Assembly: GCF_949987535.1 (NCBI RefSeq)
Contig: NC_080067.1
Location: 62,306,405-62,370,404, forward strand
Direction: 5' to 3'
Length of the DNA: 64,000 nt
Source of the DNA: Balaenoptera acutorostrata
Taxonomy: Eukaryota > Chordata > Mammalia > Artiodactyla > Balaenopteridae
Positions 48,346 through 57,886 of this stretch are shown here, one piece after another; position 1 is the stretch's first letter, and every line of letters begins with the position of its first letter. The notes beneath the pieces are model-generated. The model was given only the letters and a program-made list of their open reading frames with translations. It did no database searches and had not been told where the DNA came from. Position numbers and translations under genes: made by a program.

Positions 48346-48637
48346 GGCTTCCCTGGTGGCGCAGTGGTTGAGAATCTGCTTGCTAATGCAGGAAACACGG
48401 GTTCGAGCCCTGGTCTGGGAAGATCCCACATGCCGCGGAGCAACTAGGCCCGTGAGCCACAACTACTGAGCCTGCGCGTCTGGAGCCTGTGCTCCGCAAC
48501 AAGAGAGGCCACAATAGTGAGAGGCCCGCGCACCGCGATGAAGAGTGGCCCCCACTTGCCACAACTGGAGAAAGCCCTAGCACAAAAAAAAAAACAAAAA
48601 AACGAAGACCCAACATAGCAATCAATCAATCAATAAA

Positions 48638-48668
<31 letters not shown>

Positions 48669-48691
48669 GTTGCTTATATTTAAAAAAAAAA
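48346..48691 (+). mobile_element. Young CHR-type SINE
   Basis: 'ggcttccctggtggcgcag' at the head includes the A-box region; ggttcgagcc at 48400-48409 is a good Pol III B box. The tail runs through 'cgaagacccaacatag', an atca repeat, a 24-base A run, a short 'gttgctta' break and another A run. The 14 bp duplication on both sides is perfect. Confidence 0.93.
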
Positions 48692-48705
48692 AAAAATTTA
48701 GATTG
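48692..48705. repeat. Target-site duplication shared by two SINEs, copy 3
   Basis: aaaaatttagattg, right copy. Confidence 0.85.
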
Positions 48706-48709
48706 AATA

Positions 48710-49620
48710 AAATTAATAATTTTTACTGCTCCATCCAAGGCTTTTTTTCCCCTTTCCTGTACATGTATGACAATGAAGAAATGTCTACCAGTATGGCTTA
48801 CTGCTACTACTGTGATTCCTGTTAAGACTTTAGCAGTTTGTCCTGCCATGGCATTTGCATCATCTGTATAAATGTCAACACAGTAAAAAAAAAAAAAAGT
48901 AAATAATTTCTTCGTATTATTATGATAACAATTTTGATCACATGGACCTCTAGAAAGAGGGTCTCTGGTGCCTCCAGAGGTCCACAGACCACACTGAGAA
49001 TAACTACACTAGCTGATTGGTTTGTGAGGTGGAAAAAATATCATACATTCTGTTAAATGTAATTTGTATTTAAAACAAATAAAGAAATTAACCTTTACTA
49101 AATAGTTAATATACAAATGGACACCAGAACCCTCATTTCTGCATGTCAAATGATTATCTATCACACATAATAGGTAAAATATACTAAAGGAAGAACGAGA
49201 TTTCCTCAGTCCAAAGAGGTTGACAGTGGTGACCTTACTCGTTTGTTCTTTTATATTTTGATTTATGATGTCAAGTGGATTTGCCTATTCTATAATGCTT
49301 TTGAGCTAGGCTAATCCCCACAAAAATGGTCAAAGACCTTTAAATATTTCTGCCAAGAAACAAGAGGCTAAAACTAATAAAGAAAACACAAGTAACCCAA
49401 ACTTAAATGGTAGAGCTGGCACTTGTACTCCTGAAGTGAGCTCATCATTTGTCAAGCTATTAGGTTAAAATCAGTGATGAACTAATCAAATATGATAAGA
49501 AGTCAGTCAAAAATGTTCAAAGGTATCAAAAAGACTATTTGATAATGAAGGATGATGAATCTAACCCTAAAATGTATATACTCTATTTGAAACGTTAAAG
49601 AGATATATATATAAAACAAC
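48710..49620. other. Unassigned AT-rich DNA
   Basis: 'ccagaggtccacagacc' near 48973 resembles a hAT/MER end. The remainder is unassigned. Confidence 0.35.
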
Positions 49621-49629
49621 TATATACAG

Positions 49630-50110
49630 CATATTCATGAGTGTTCTTAATTATTAAAAAGTAGATAAATTAAATAAAATTATGTAAATACAAATAAAAA
49701 GACTATCAATGATGATAGTTCATTAGGAGTTCATAGAGAAGAAAGAAAAGTACTCCAAGCAAATAATAACCAAAAGAAAACAAAAAGCTGGTATAATAAT
49801 ACCAATGTTAGACAAAATAGAATTTAAGAAAAATTGTTAATAGAAATAAAGAGGAACATAAAATCATGATAACAGAATAACCCATAAAGAAGATATAATA
49901 ATCACAAATGTGTATCACTGAAACTATGGTCTTGAAATGTATGAAGGAAAATTAACACAATGGAAAAAGTGACAAATCCACAAAATGCAAATTTTTTACA
50001 TCCCTCTTTCTGAAACTGACAGATAAAACAAGTTAAAAATAATTAAGGACATTGGAAAAGTGATCAACACTATTAATAAGCAAGTTTTAATAAATTTGGT
50101 AATACCTAAT
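49630..50110 (+). repeat. Ancient L1 or HAL1 ORF2-like fragment
   Basis: 'gaaaattaacacaatgg', 'gacaaatccacaaaatg', 'cctctttctgaaactgac', 'agataaaacaagtta' and 'gatcaacactattaata' follow the endonuclease-domain order of old L1s in plus orientation. Many stops. Confidence 0.6.
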
Positions 50111-50123
50111 AAAATTAGATGTA

Positions 50124-50333
50124 CAGTTGACCCTTGAACAACGTGCAGGGTGGGGTGCTGACCCTCTGAGCAGCTGAAAGTACACCTATAAATTAGAGTC
50201 AGCCCTCTGCACCTGTGATTCCTCCACCCTCTCAGATTCAACACCATGTAGGACTGTAGTATTTCCTATTGAAAAAAATCTGATTATAAGTGGACCCACA
50301 GCGTTGGAACCCATGTTGTCCAAGGATCAAGCG
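50124..50333. mobile_element. Tigger2-like DNA transposon, deletion derivative
   Basis: The left end 'cagttgacccttgaacaac' and the right end 'gttgtccaaggatcaagcg' are near-perfect terminal inverted repeats of the Tigger2 (Tc1/mariner, pogo-like) type. A TA lies directly outside each end (50122-50123 and 50334-50335), the expected target duplication. Only about 210 bp remain, so there is no transposase; it would have moved in trans. Confidence 0.82.
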
Positions 50334-50339
50334 TATTCA

Positions 50340-50890
50340 TAGTTTTCTACCCAGCACTACCAAATGGGTATTCATTCGACTATTATAATAAAGAAAAAAC
50401 TGAAACAACCTAAAAGTTCACCGAAAAGAAACAAGATAAAAAACATACATCCACTAGTAAAAATAAACTTATACTGTTTCAATATTTTTAAGTGAAGAAA
50501 AAATGAAGACAGAACAATGCATATAGTTTAACATGTGTATGTAAAAAAATCACACAGACACACATATCAACAAAATATGTTTGAAAAATGGATTTATAAA
50601 ACACATGCTAACCAAACTATTGAGAATAATTACCCTTGAGAAAGGGCAAGGAAAAGATTTACATTTTAGTCACATGCATAAGCATTGTTTGAGATTTTTT
50701 ATGATAAGAAAGTATTTAAATATAATGTATATAACAGAGATAGAGAAGAAGAGAATGTAGACGTCCCTGGGTAATAGCAGGATGTTGCAGCAGAAAAAAT
50801 AGAAAGGTCTGTATTGGCAAGAGTGTGGAGAAAGAGGTGTTTTCATAAATTGTGGAAGTGTAAATTGATATAAGAGAAGGAAATTTGTTA
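50340..50890 (+). repeat. Ancient L1 ORF2 end and 3' pieces
   Basis: 'tctacccagcactacc' near 50345, 'aattacccttgagaaagg' near 50628 and 'ttggcaagagtgtggag' near 50815 are old L1 landmarks in plus orientation, out of normal order, so more than one fragment is present. Confidence 0.5.
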
Positions 50891-50895
50891 GTACC

Positions 50896-51303
50896 GATGA
50901 TCCCTGACATCATCCAAATGTTTTCTGGTTAATGGTTGCACATCAAGCTGTGTTAAATCAAACTCATTTGCTATAGACACAAAAATCAATTTATAAAAGA
51001 TTAAAATTGATGTCAGTAAAACAAAAGATTTGTACAATTAGTAAATACATATAAGTTATAGCATAAATGCATTTTGAAGGAGTAGGGTGGGGAAGGGTTC
51101 TTTTGAGAAATGGAATGCCTCCGACTTCATGCTACACAAATCCAGTGAAATTTGTAATGATTATGTTCCCAGTAAATATTCTTTAGCAGGAATTACTCAT
51201 TGTTCTGAAGATGCCCAAATAATTTCTAAAAAATAGGGTTTTAGTCTTAGTTGATTGGCTGTACATGAATAACTTTGAAAGAGTTTGAGTGATTAACATA
51301 GGA
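50896..51303. other. Unassigned DNA
   Basis: Nothing recognised. Confidence 0.35.
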
Positions 51304-51313
51304 AGAGACAATT
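51304..51313. repeat. Target-site duplication, left copy
   Basis: agagacaatt, repeated at 51672-51681. Confidence 0.85.
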
Positions 51314-51671
51314 TTTTTTTAAATTAATTAATTAATTAATTAATTTATTGGCTGCGTTGGGTCTTCATTGCTGCCCGCGAGCTCTCTCTAGTTGCGGCGA
51401 GCGGGGGCTACTCTTTGATGCGGTGCATGGGCTTATCATTGCAGTGGCTTCTCTTGTTGCGGAGCACAGGCTCTAGGTGTGCGGGCTTCAGTAGTTGCAG
51501 CACGCAGGCTCAGTAGTTGTGGCTCATGGGCTCTAGAGTGCAGGGTCAGTAGTTGTGGTGCACAGGTTTAGTTGCTCCGCGGCATGCGGGATCTTCCCGG
51601 ACCAGGGCTCTAACCCATGTCTCCTGCATTGGCAGGCGGATTCTCAACCACTGAACCACCAGGGAAGTCCC
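51314..51671 (-). mobile_element. CHR-type SINE, long variant
   Basis: T run and ttaa tetranucleotide tail on the left, 'ggctgcgttgggtcttc', then three 'cagtagttg' units and the head 'accagggaagtccc' on the right. At 358 bp it is about 60 bp longer than the SINE at 7782, owing to extra internal cagtagttg-type units. Confidence 0.92.
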
Positions 51672-51681
51672 AGAGACAATT
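51672..51681. repeat. Target-site duplication, right copy
   Basis: Identical partner of 51304-51313. Confidence 0.85.
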
Positions 51682-51885
51682 ATTAATGGCAGCATCTTCA
51701 ACCAACGTTTACTAGGCAAAGGGGATATGTCTCTAGGAAGAGTGGCAAAGGATGGTTGGTATTAGATTCAAAATATTCTTGTGAAGAAACCCATTTTCCC
51801 CTGTAAAATACATGAAAAAATCTTTAGGAGACGTGCCACAAGCAGTGATCCAGAGAAGAAAATAAATTGTAATATCACTAACAAT

Positions 51886-51902
51886 ATTTACTTGGCTTCA
51901 AT
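51886..51902. repeat. Target-site duplication, left copy
   Basis: atttacttggcttcaat, repeated with one mismatch at 52267-52283. Confidence 0.9.
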
Positions 51903-52233
51903 GGGCTTCCCTGGTGGCGCAGTGGTTAAGAATCCGCCTGCCAATGCAGGGGACACCAGATCGAACCCTGGTCCGGGAAGATCCCACGTGCTGCAGAGCA
52001 ACTAAGCCCCATGTGCCACAACTACTGAGCCTGCGCTCTAGAGCCCACAAGCCACAACTACTGAAGCCCGCGTGCCTAGAGCCTGTGCTCTGCAACAAGA
52101 GGAACCACCGCAACAAGAGAAACCACCACAACAAGAGAAGCCACTGCAATGAGAAGCCCGTGCACTGCAATGCAGAGTAGGCCCTACTCGCCGCAACTAG
52201 AGAAAGTACACGTGCAGCAACGAAGACCCAGAG

Positions 52234-52266
<33 letters not shown>
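51903..52266 (+). mobile_element. CHR-type SINE with an internal 18 bp expansion
   Basis: Head 'gggcttccctggtggcgca', a B-box-like 'gatcgaaccctgg', a tail 'cgaagacccagagcagc' and a long A run. An 18 bp unit (caacaagagRaaccaccR) is present three times at 52093-52146, followed by a partial fourth. Confidence 0.93.
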
Positions 52267-52270
<4 letters not shown>

Positions 52271-52283
52271 ACCTGGCTTCAAT
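52267..52283. repeat. Target-site duplication, right copy
   Basis: atttacctggcttcaat, partner of 51886-51902 (16 of 17). Confidence 0.9.
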
Positions 52284-53980
52284 TCATCATTGTCTCATTT
52301 AAAATGTAATAAACAGGCATCACAGAACTAGTTAATTAGTCAGTCATTATTACATCAAAATAACTGTTTACTATTGCTTGAATCTGTATTTGAGGACTAT
52401 TAGAGAATAATCTTAAAGAAAGAAAACGTCAAATGTATTTTGAGAAAAGGATTGAGAGCATGAGAAAATAAAATAATTATTTGCCTGTATACACAGAGCA
52501 GGAAAAAAAAAAAAAGATTAATGAAACCAAGTCCAGAAAAAAAATAAAGAAAGAAAATAAGTTCTAGTACACCCGTATAAGCCAAATGCATTCAAACAGC
52601 CAAAATTTCAAAGGACATTCATAGACTAATTATCAGCATTGGGAAAGACAATGAAATGTAATGACAACTAGCATGTGAAAAAAAAAAAACTTATTTTCTA
52701 AATAAGGTTTAATCCCAATATATGAGTTTAGGAAGCAAAACTTGTGAGCTTTTAAAATAAAGATATGGAAAAGAAAATCTTAAATGATAGTTGGTAAAAT
52801 ATGTATTTTATATTATCAACAGGAGATGCTACATTAAAACTTGATTTCAAGGAAACAAACAGATACTGACTTCATGCACAGATGTTTTGGAAAAATCGAT
52901 AGGTCACAAATTGTTATTTGCCTAAATTGGCCCTTTCTTTGAATTGAAAACCAACTAGTGTAAGCCTGCCAGAAAGGAGGACTCTTAATAAATGAATAAG
53001 TAAGTAAATGGAAGAACGCAAGAATGGGTGGATGCATGGATGGATATATGAAGGTGAATACATCTTCAAGTTCAATTAGAAATTAAATTAAATCTATAAT
53101 TAAATTAGAAATTAAATATAGAATAACAACAAAACTGTTTCTCTCATAATAATCCCTAAATAAGAACCAAAATATAATTTGGAATACACAGATGGTACAG
53201 GGCATTATTGAAGAATACAAATAAATAAGGCAAAGAAAAGAATTGATTTAAATATAAGGGGAAAGTAATAGTTAGGCACTACACAAAATAAAGGAAACCA
53301 AGTTCTGTATTTAACCCAGATCTATTTTTTTCTATTTAAACTCCAAACTAACTGAGAGTTAGGGCTTCTGATGCAGTAATTGATGAACACAGATCAAAAG
53401 GATTTATAAGTAATGGGATTGTTCTGACAGCCCAAGATGACAGCTGAATATGACAGAAATGCCAAAGGAAAAAGCTCAAATTTCTTGCATCTCTAAACAC
53501 TGAAATGGCTGACTGTTTCCTTCTCAGCCTGAGCATGTTTAGATGTCTGAGAATTTATTTCACAGATATAAATACAATCCTTTTTTCTCAGTTGGCATTA
53601 AGCAAGGGAGAATCTCTCATATAGGGCCAATTCTAATTTTCTTAATCTCAAGGCAATGAGTCTTAATTATTCCCTGTAAATTAATTATTTTATAAAAAAA
53701 ATAGCATGCAGTAGTGTGTGCCACAGGGACCGGATGCTGGGAAGAGTTAATGGGCAGCTGGCCTATTACCAGTGAAGGAAGAAAGCCTTTGGCCTGAGTC
53801 CTTAGACTTTATCCAGCTCACTTGTTAGATCCTATTTAAAAAAAAAAAAAAAAAAATCAGAGAAGTATGGAAGTTATGTAGCATATGCAGAGGAAATATT
53901 TATGATACAATGTTGTTTTTAAAATTCCAGAGGAAAAAATAGCATATACACTATGATGACAGGCATGCAAGGACGTAAGT
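52284..53980. other. Unassigned AT-rich DNA
   Basis: Contains a GGAT-like run (53026-53047), a duplicated 'attagaaattaaat' motif (53078 and 53105) and an A run at 53837-53856. No gene. Confidence 0.4.
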
Positions 53981-53984
53981 GTGA

Positions 53985-54130
53985 AAAAAGACTGGAAGAA
54001 AATACAGAAAACTGTTAACAAATTGATTGGATTAGTGGGATTATGTACCTTTTTTTTCTTTTCAGTACTTACCAAACTTTTTTGATGGTGTAATATAATT
54101 ATTAAATTTTTAAAAATTACATGCAAAAGA
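53985..54130 (+). repeat. Ancient L1 3' UTR
   Basis: 'aaaaagactggaagaaaat', 'agtgggattatgtacc' and 'ttttgatggtgtaatat' follow the sense order of an old mammalian L1 3' end. Confidence 0.6.
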
Positions 54131-54134
54131 CATT

Positions 54135-54725
54135 TTAGATCAGATTTTTTAGACTGAAGGAGACTATTTATTGTTCATTAAAAAAATACCAGTGTGCAAC
54201 TTGAATTCTCTCCAAAGGGCTCATATTTAAAGACAGACAAAACTAACAAGGACTTGTTTCCAATCATCTAATGATGGAATCTTGACTTGTTACCTGTTAT
54301 TCACATTGCTTAAAATAAAAATTAGTCAGTGGAGTTATAGTTGTTTTGTTTTAGTTTTTTATTTTCTCTTACTGTGAAGCTAGAGATGCTAGAAAAACTG
54401 GTAGACATTATAATTTTTTACCCATATGGAGGTATTAGTGAGAATAAAAGTCATAAAATAATGGCAAGCAAAATGCTAAGCCTTGCAGTACCACTAGAGA
54501 ATAAAATAGTAGCAAAGCTTCGTTCACAGACTCTCCACCTATAAATTTCCTTAGGTGGAAACAGATCTGAGTACCAGGGCAACTATGTCCATCACCGACA
54601 GATGTCTATGCAGTTGTACCTAATAATTTTCACCTCTCTGTTTATTTACCTAATGGCCTGTATGCCTGCTGTATTTGTGTTTATTTTGGGTGGTATGTTA
54701 CAAACATCATTAACATTTTTATAAG
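54135..54725. other. Unassigned DNA
   Basis: Nothing recognised. Confidence 0.35.
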
Positions 54726-54730
54726 GTACA

Positions 54731-54907
54731 GTAACTACTATGTATAAAATAAATAAGCTACAAAGATATATCGTGCAGCACAGGAAATATAGCCAATATT
54801 TTATAATAACTATAAAATAGTATAATCTATGAAAATTTTGAATCGCTATGCTGTACACCTGAAACTATTATAATATTGTTAAGTCAACTATACCTCAATT
54901 TTAAAAA
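54731..54907 (+). repeat. L1 3' end, plus strand
   Basis: 'aataaataagctacaaag', 'cagcacaggaaatatagcc', 'gctgtacacctgaaac' and 'caactatacctcaattt' give a middle-aged L1 3' UTR ending in an A-rich tail. No convincing target duplication found. Confidence 0.85.
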
Positions 54908-54909
54908 GG

Positions 54910-57025
54910 CAGTAAAATATTGTTAAGTTGTAGGAGGAGGTACTAACAGTGTTATTATGATTTAGTAAATGGATTCCTGAATAGTCTTTCAGATAACTAT
55001 CTATTAATAATAGAAGGACCCAATTATATAGCACAGTTACTCAGTGCAAAAAGGAGGTAGAGAAAGGTAAGCTATTGGTCTGGGAAAAACATGAGATATG
55101 AGAGATAGAAAATGAAGCTAGGAGGAAGTTAAATTCACACATGTAGGGTAATGACAGAGGAAGACAGTAAAATCATGGGGAGACCTATCTGAAAGTGCAC
55201 CGAGCTTTGTCATTAACTCCACGCATTTGTACTTACAGGAGGACTGGTGATACGACCTGAAATGAGGAGGAGGAGAAATGGAGCATTCTTAAAGACAAAA
55301 CTGAGAAGTTTGGTTATAGTCACACTGAATTTTTCAGTTTTGAGGAAACTTCCAGGGAAGCTTTCTTGTAGGATGTTTGACCTAAAGAGCTGGAGCTTGA
55401 TGGAGAGATTTGGCAAACGATTAGGACTTGGGAGGAATTGATTTATATATAGATGAAGATTTAAAACAGAAGTAGAGGATAGTCGCTTCCACAAAATAAA
55501 GTTTTAGAACAGAGGACCAAGAAATGAATTTGGGAGCTTCTGATGGTCGATGGACTGGAGAAAGAAGAGTTGGAGATAGTGGAAAAGCAGAAGAAAAAGT
55601 GAGGAGAATGGCAAAGGGAAGTGTGGGAAGGACTGCATTTGTCACCAGAACAATATCACTGAGCTGTCAAGGAATAAGAGGACTGAGGAGAAGCGTTTAC
55701 ATCTGAATAATAGGGCATCATAATGCCATTGAAAAAACTGGGTCTAATTCAATGACAGAGGCAGAAGCAGAGGGAGAGGTGATCAGAAGCTGGATCCTAG
55801 CAGTCTGGCTGCTGAGAAAACAATATAAGGCAGGTCAATGACGACAAAGTACTGCAGAGGTAGTAAAGAGTCTTTGTTTTTACTTGGATGGAAAATTGGG
55901 TTTTTAATATATAAACAATGAGATCAGGAAACAACAAAGGAAGATTGGTAGTTATAAAGAGAGAAAGAAAAGTATGAATGGAATGTCCATCAGAGAAAGA
56001 GACAGATGGGGTCTGTAGAAAGAGCACAAACAATATGGTTAGCTTCAGAGGGGAAGGGGCATAGAACACAGAAATGACGAAACATAAGGGGGCTTAGAAA
56101 AAACTATGCTTTGTTTTAAAAAGCCAAGAGCAGTTATCCGATGTAAATGATGATGAAGATAGAAAAAAACGTACATATAATATGAAGATAGATAAAACAG
56201 AGTGCCTACCAAAGGGACACATAAAAAAATCTGTTGAGAAGCACTAATGAAGTTTGACCAACACTGACTCTTCAAAGACTGAATTCATGTCTTGTTTCAT
56301 CCAGAAAGAGAAGGAAAAGCAAGTTGGGAGTCAGGCATGTACAAAGTCCTTGAGTGTGCCAAGGCCTCTGTTTAGGGTAAGGTAAGGAATTCAGTGTGGC
56401 TGGAGCATAAGGTGTGTGTCAGAAAATGACATATTCAGGAAAGAAAGCAAATGACACCTTCCTTAAAAAGGATTTTAGGTTAATGGCAGGAATCACTTTT
56501 GTTTCTCACCCTAGTAATAGCTTCTGTGAGTTAAATCACCTTATATGCCCCAAGACACAGTCCCAAATTCCTCTCCAGGCAACCCCTCCCCCTCCACTGC
56601 CCCTACTTGATGTGTGTATTGACAATAATTAAATAGAATTGAATCTTGACACAGCTGGCTGGGTGCAAAAGCACTTTCTATTATGCAAACCTCTCCCTGC
56701 CAGTGTTTATTCATCCAACATAAATTGAAGAGCTAGTTAAGCACTTATATAATAAGTAGGAGGAGTAAGCCAATGTAGTTCTGAATCTCTTTTTTAAAAT
56801 ATTTTCTAAACTAAGGGATAGCCTTATTATAATTGTTTGGAGAAGTGTTCTCCAACTTACACCTTTCTTATAAATATATAATAAAGTATCAAAGGGTCTT
56901 CTCTTGCAGACAAAATCTATGCTTCTTAGCTATAGGATATTAAAGGTAAAGTTATTTTAGTTCCTGTGAATACATTTGAAATTACTGATAGTTGCTGGAA
57001 ATTTTTTTTTACCAAATCTCTTGCC
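54910..57025. other. Unassigned DNA, partly purine-biased
   Basis: From about 55020 to 56350 the plus strand is conspicuously rich in A and G. The open frames here are by-products of that bias. It may be a diverged old repeat, but I cannot name one. No gene. Confidence 0.4.
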
Positions 57026-57029
57026 AATT

Positions 57030-57330
57030 CATTTATATATTAATTCAACGACATTTTACCAGGAACCATGCTATGTACCTGACATAATAGGCAGTGAAAA
57101 CAGAAACTATCCCTAGTCTCACTGAGCTTAAAATCAAATAACACACAAATAAACACATAAACATTGAAGTAAGTTTTTTGTAGGAAAGAAAAATATGATT
57201 TTATAAGAGTGTAACACATACACAAAAAAATTAATCTGGATTGGAGATTGGTGAAAGCCTTCCTGTAAAAGATGATACTTAAGTTAAAATCTAAACACTG
57301 AGTAAGCATTAAGTAGAAGGAGAAATAATA
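57030..57330 (-). repeat. L2-like 3' end, antisense (family uncertain)
   Basis: 'tatattaattcaacgac', 'catgctatgtacctgac', 'tcactgagcttaaaatc' and 'gaaagccttcctgtaaaag' follow the same ancient repeat layout as at 29.6 and 63.3 kb. Confidence 0.5.
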
Positions 57331-57354
57331 AGACTCTTTCAAACAAAGACTACT

Positions 57355-57518
57355 GGGAGTTTGCTAAGACAGTAGATTTCAGGTGCTCTCACCACACACA
57401 AAAACAGATAACTATGTGAGGAAATGATATATTAATTAGCATTACTGTTGTAATCATTTCATGATGTATATGTATATCAAACCATCATGTTGTACACCAT
57501 ATGTGTAAATTTTCTTTT
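57355..57518 (+). repeat. Ancient L1 3' UTR
   Basis: 'caggtgctctcaccac', 'gataactatgtgagg', 'atatattaattagcatt', 'gtaatcatttcatgat' and 'catgttgtacaccatat' are the classic sense order of an old L1 3' end. Confidence 0.8.
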
Positions 57519-57533
57519 AAAAAAGAATAAGTG
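57519..57533. repeat. Target-site duplication, left copy
   Basis: aaaaaagaataagtg, repeated at 57872-57886; the site is the end of the older L1 3' UTR. Confidence 0.88.
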
Positions 57534-57871
57534 AGGAACATGAGGACACGGGGACGGGGAAAGGGGAAGCTGGGGCAAAGTGAGAGTAACACTGACATAT
57601 ATACACTATCAAATGTAAAATAGTTAGCTAGTGGGAAGCAGAAGCATAGCACAGGGAGATCAGCTCGGTGCTTTGTGACAACCTAGAGGGGTGGGATGGG
57701 GGGGGTGGGATAGGGAGGGTGGGAGGGAGACGCAAGAGGGAGGGGATATGGGGATATACATAGACATATGGCTGATTCACTTTGTTATACAACAGAAACT
57801 AACACTGTATTGTAAAGCAATTATACTCCAATGAAGATGTATTTTTAAAAATTAAAAAATAAATAAAAAAT
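57534..57871 (+). mobile_element. 5'-truncated L1 3' end
   Basis: 'gacatatatacactatc', 'agctagtgggaagcag', 'gatcagctcggtgcttt', 'gggagacgcaagaggg' and 'gcaattatactccaatg' are the same L1 subfamily as at 34997-35203 but about 130 bp longer. A run of seven or more G near 57700 and an A/T-rich tail are present. The flanking 15 bp duplication is perfect. Confidence 0.92.
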
Positions 57872-57886
57872 AAAAAAGAATAAGTG
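57872..57886. repeat. Target-site duplication, right copy
   Basis: Identical partner of 57519-57533. Confidence 0.88.

Noticed and set aside
48346..48450. A tRNA-like A box and B box that might indicate a tRNA gene.
   Set aside because: It is the tRNA-derived head of a SINE; no cloverleaf with a proper acceptor stem is present and the tail is SINE-type.
51898..52239. A 113-codon minus-strand frame, and similar frames at 11225-11488 and 48383-48625.
   Set aside because: These are antisense readings of CHR SINEs, which are non-coding.
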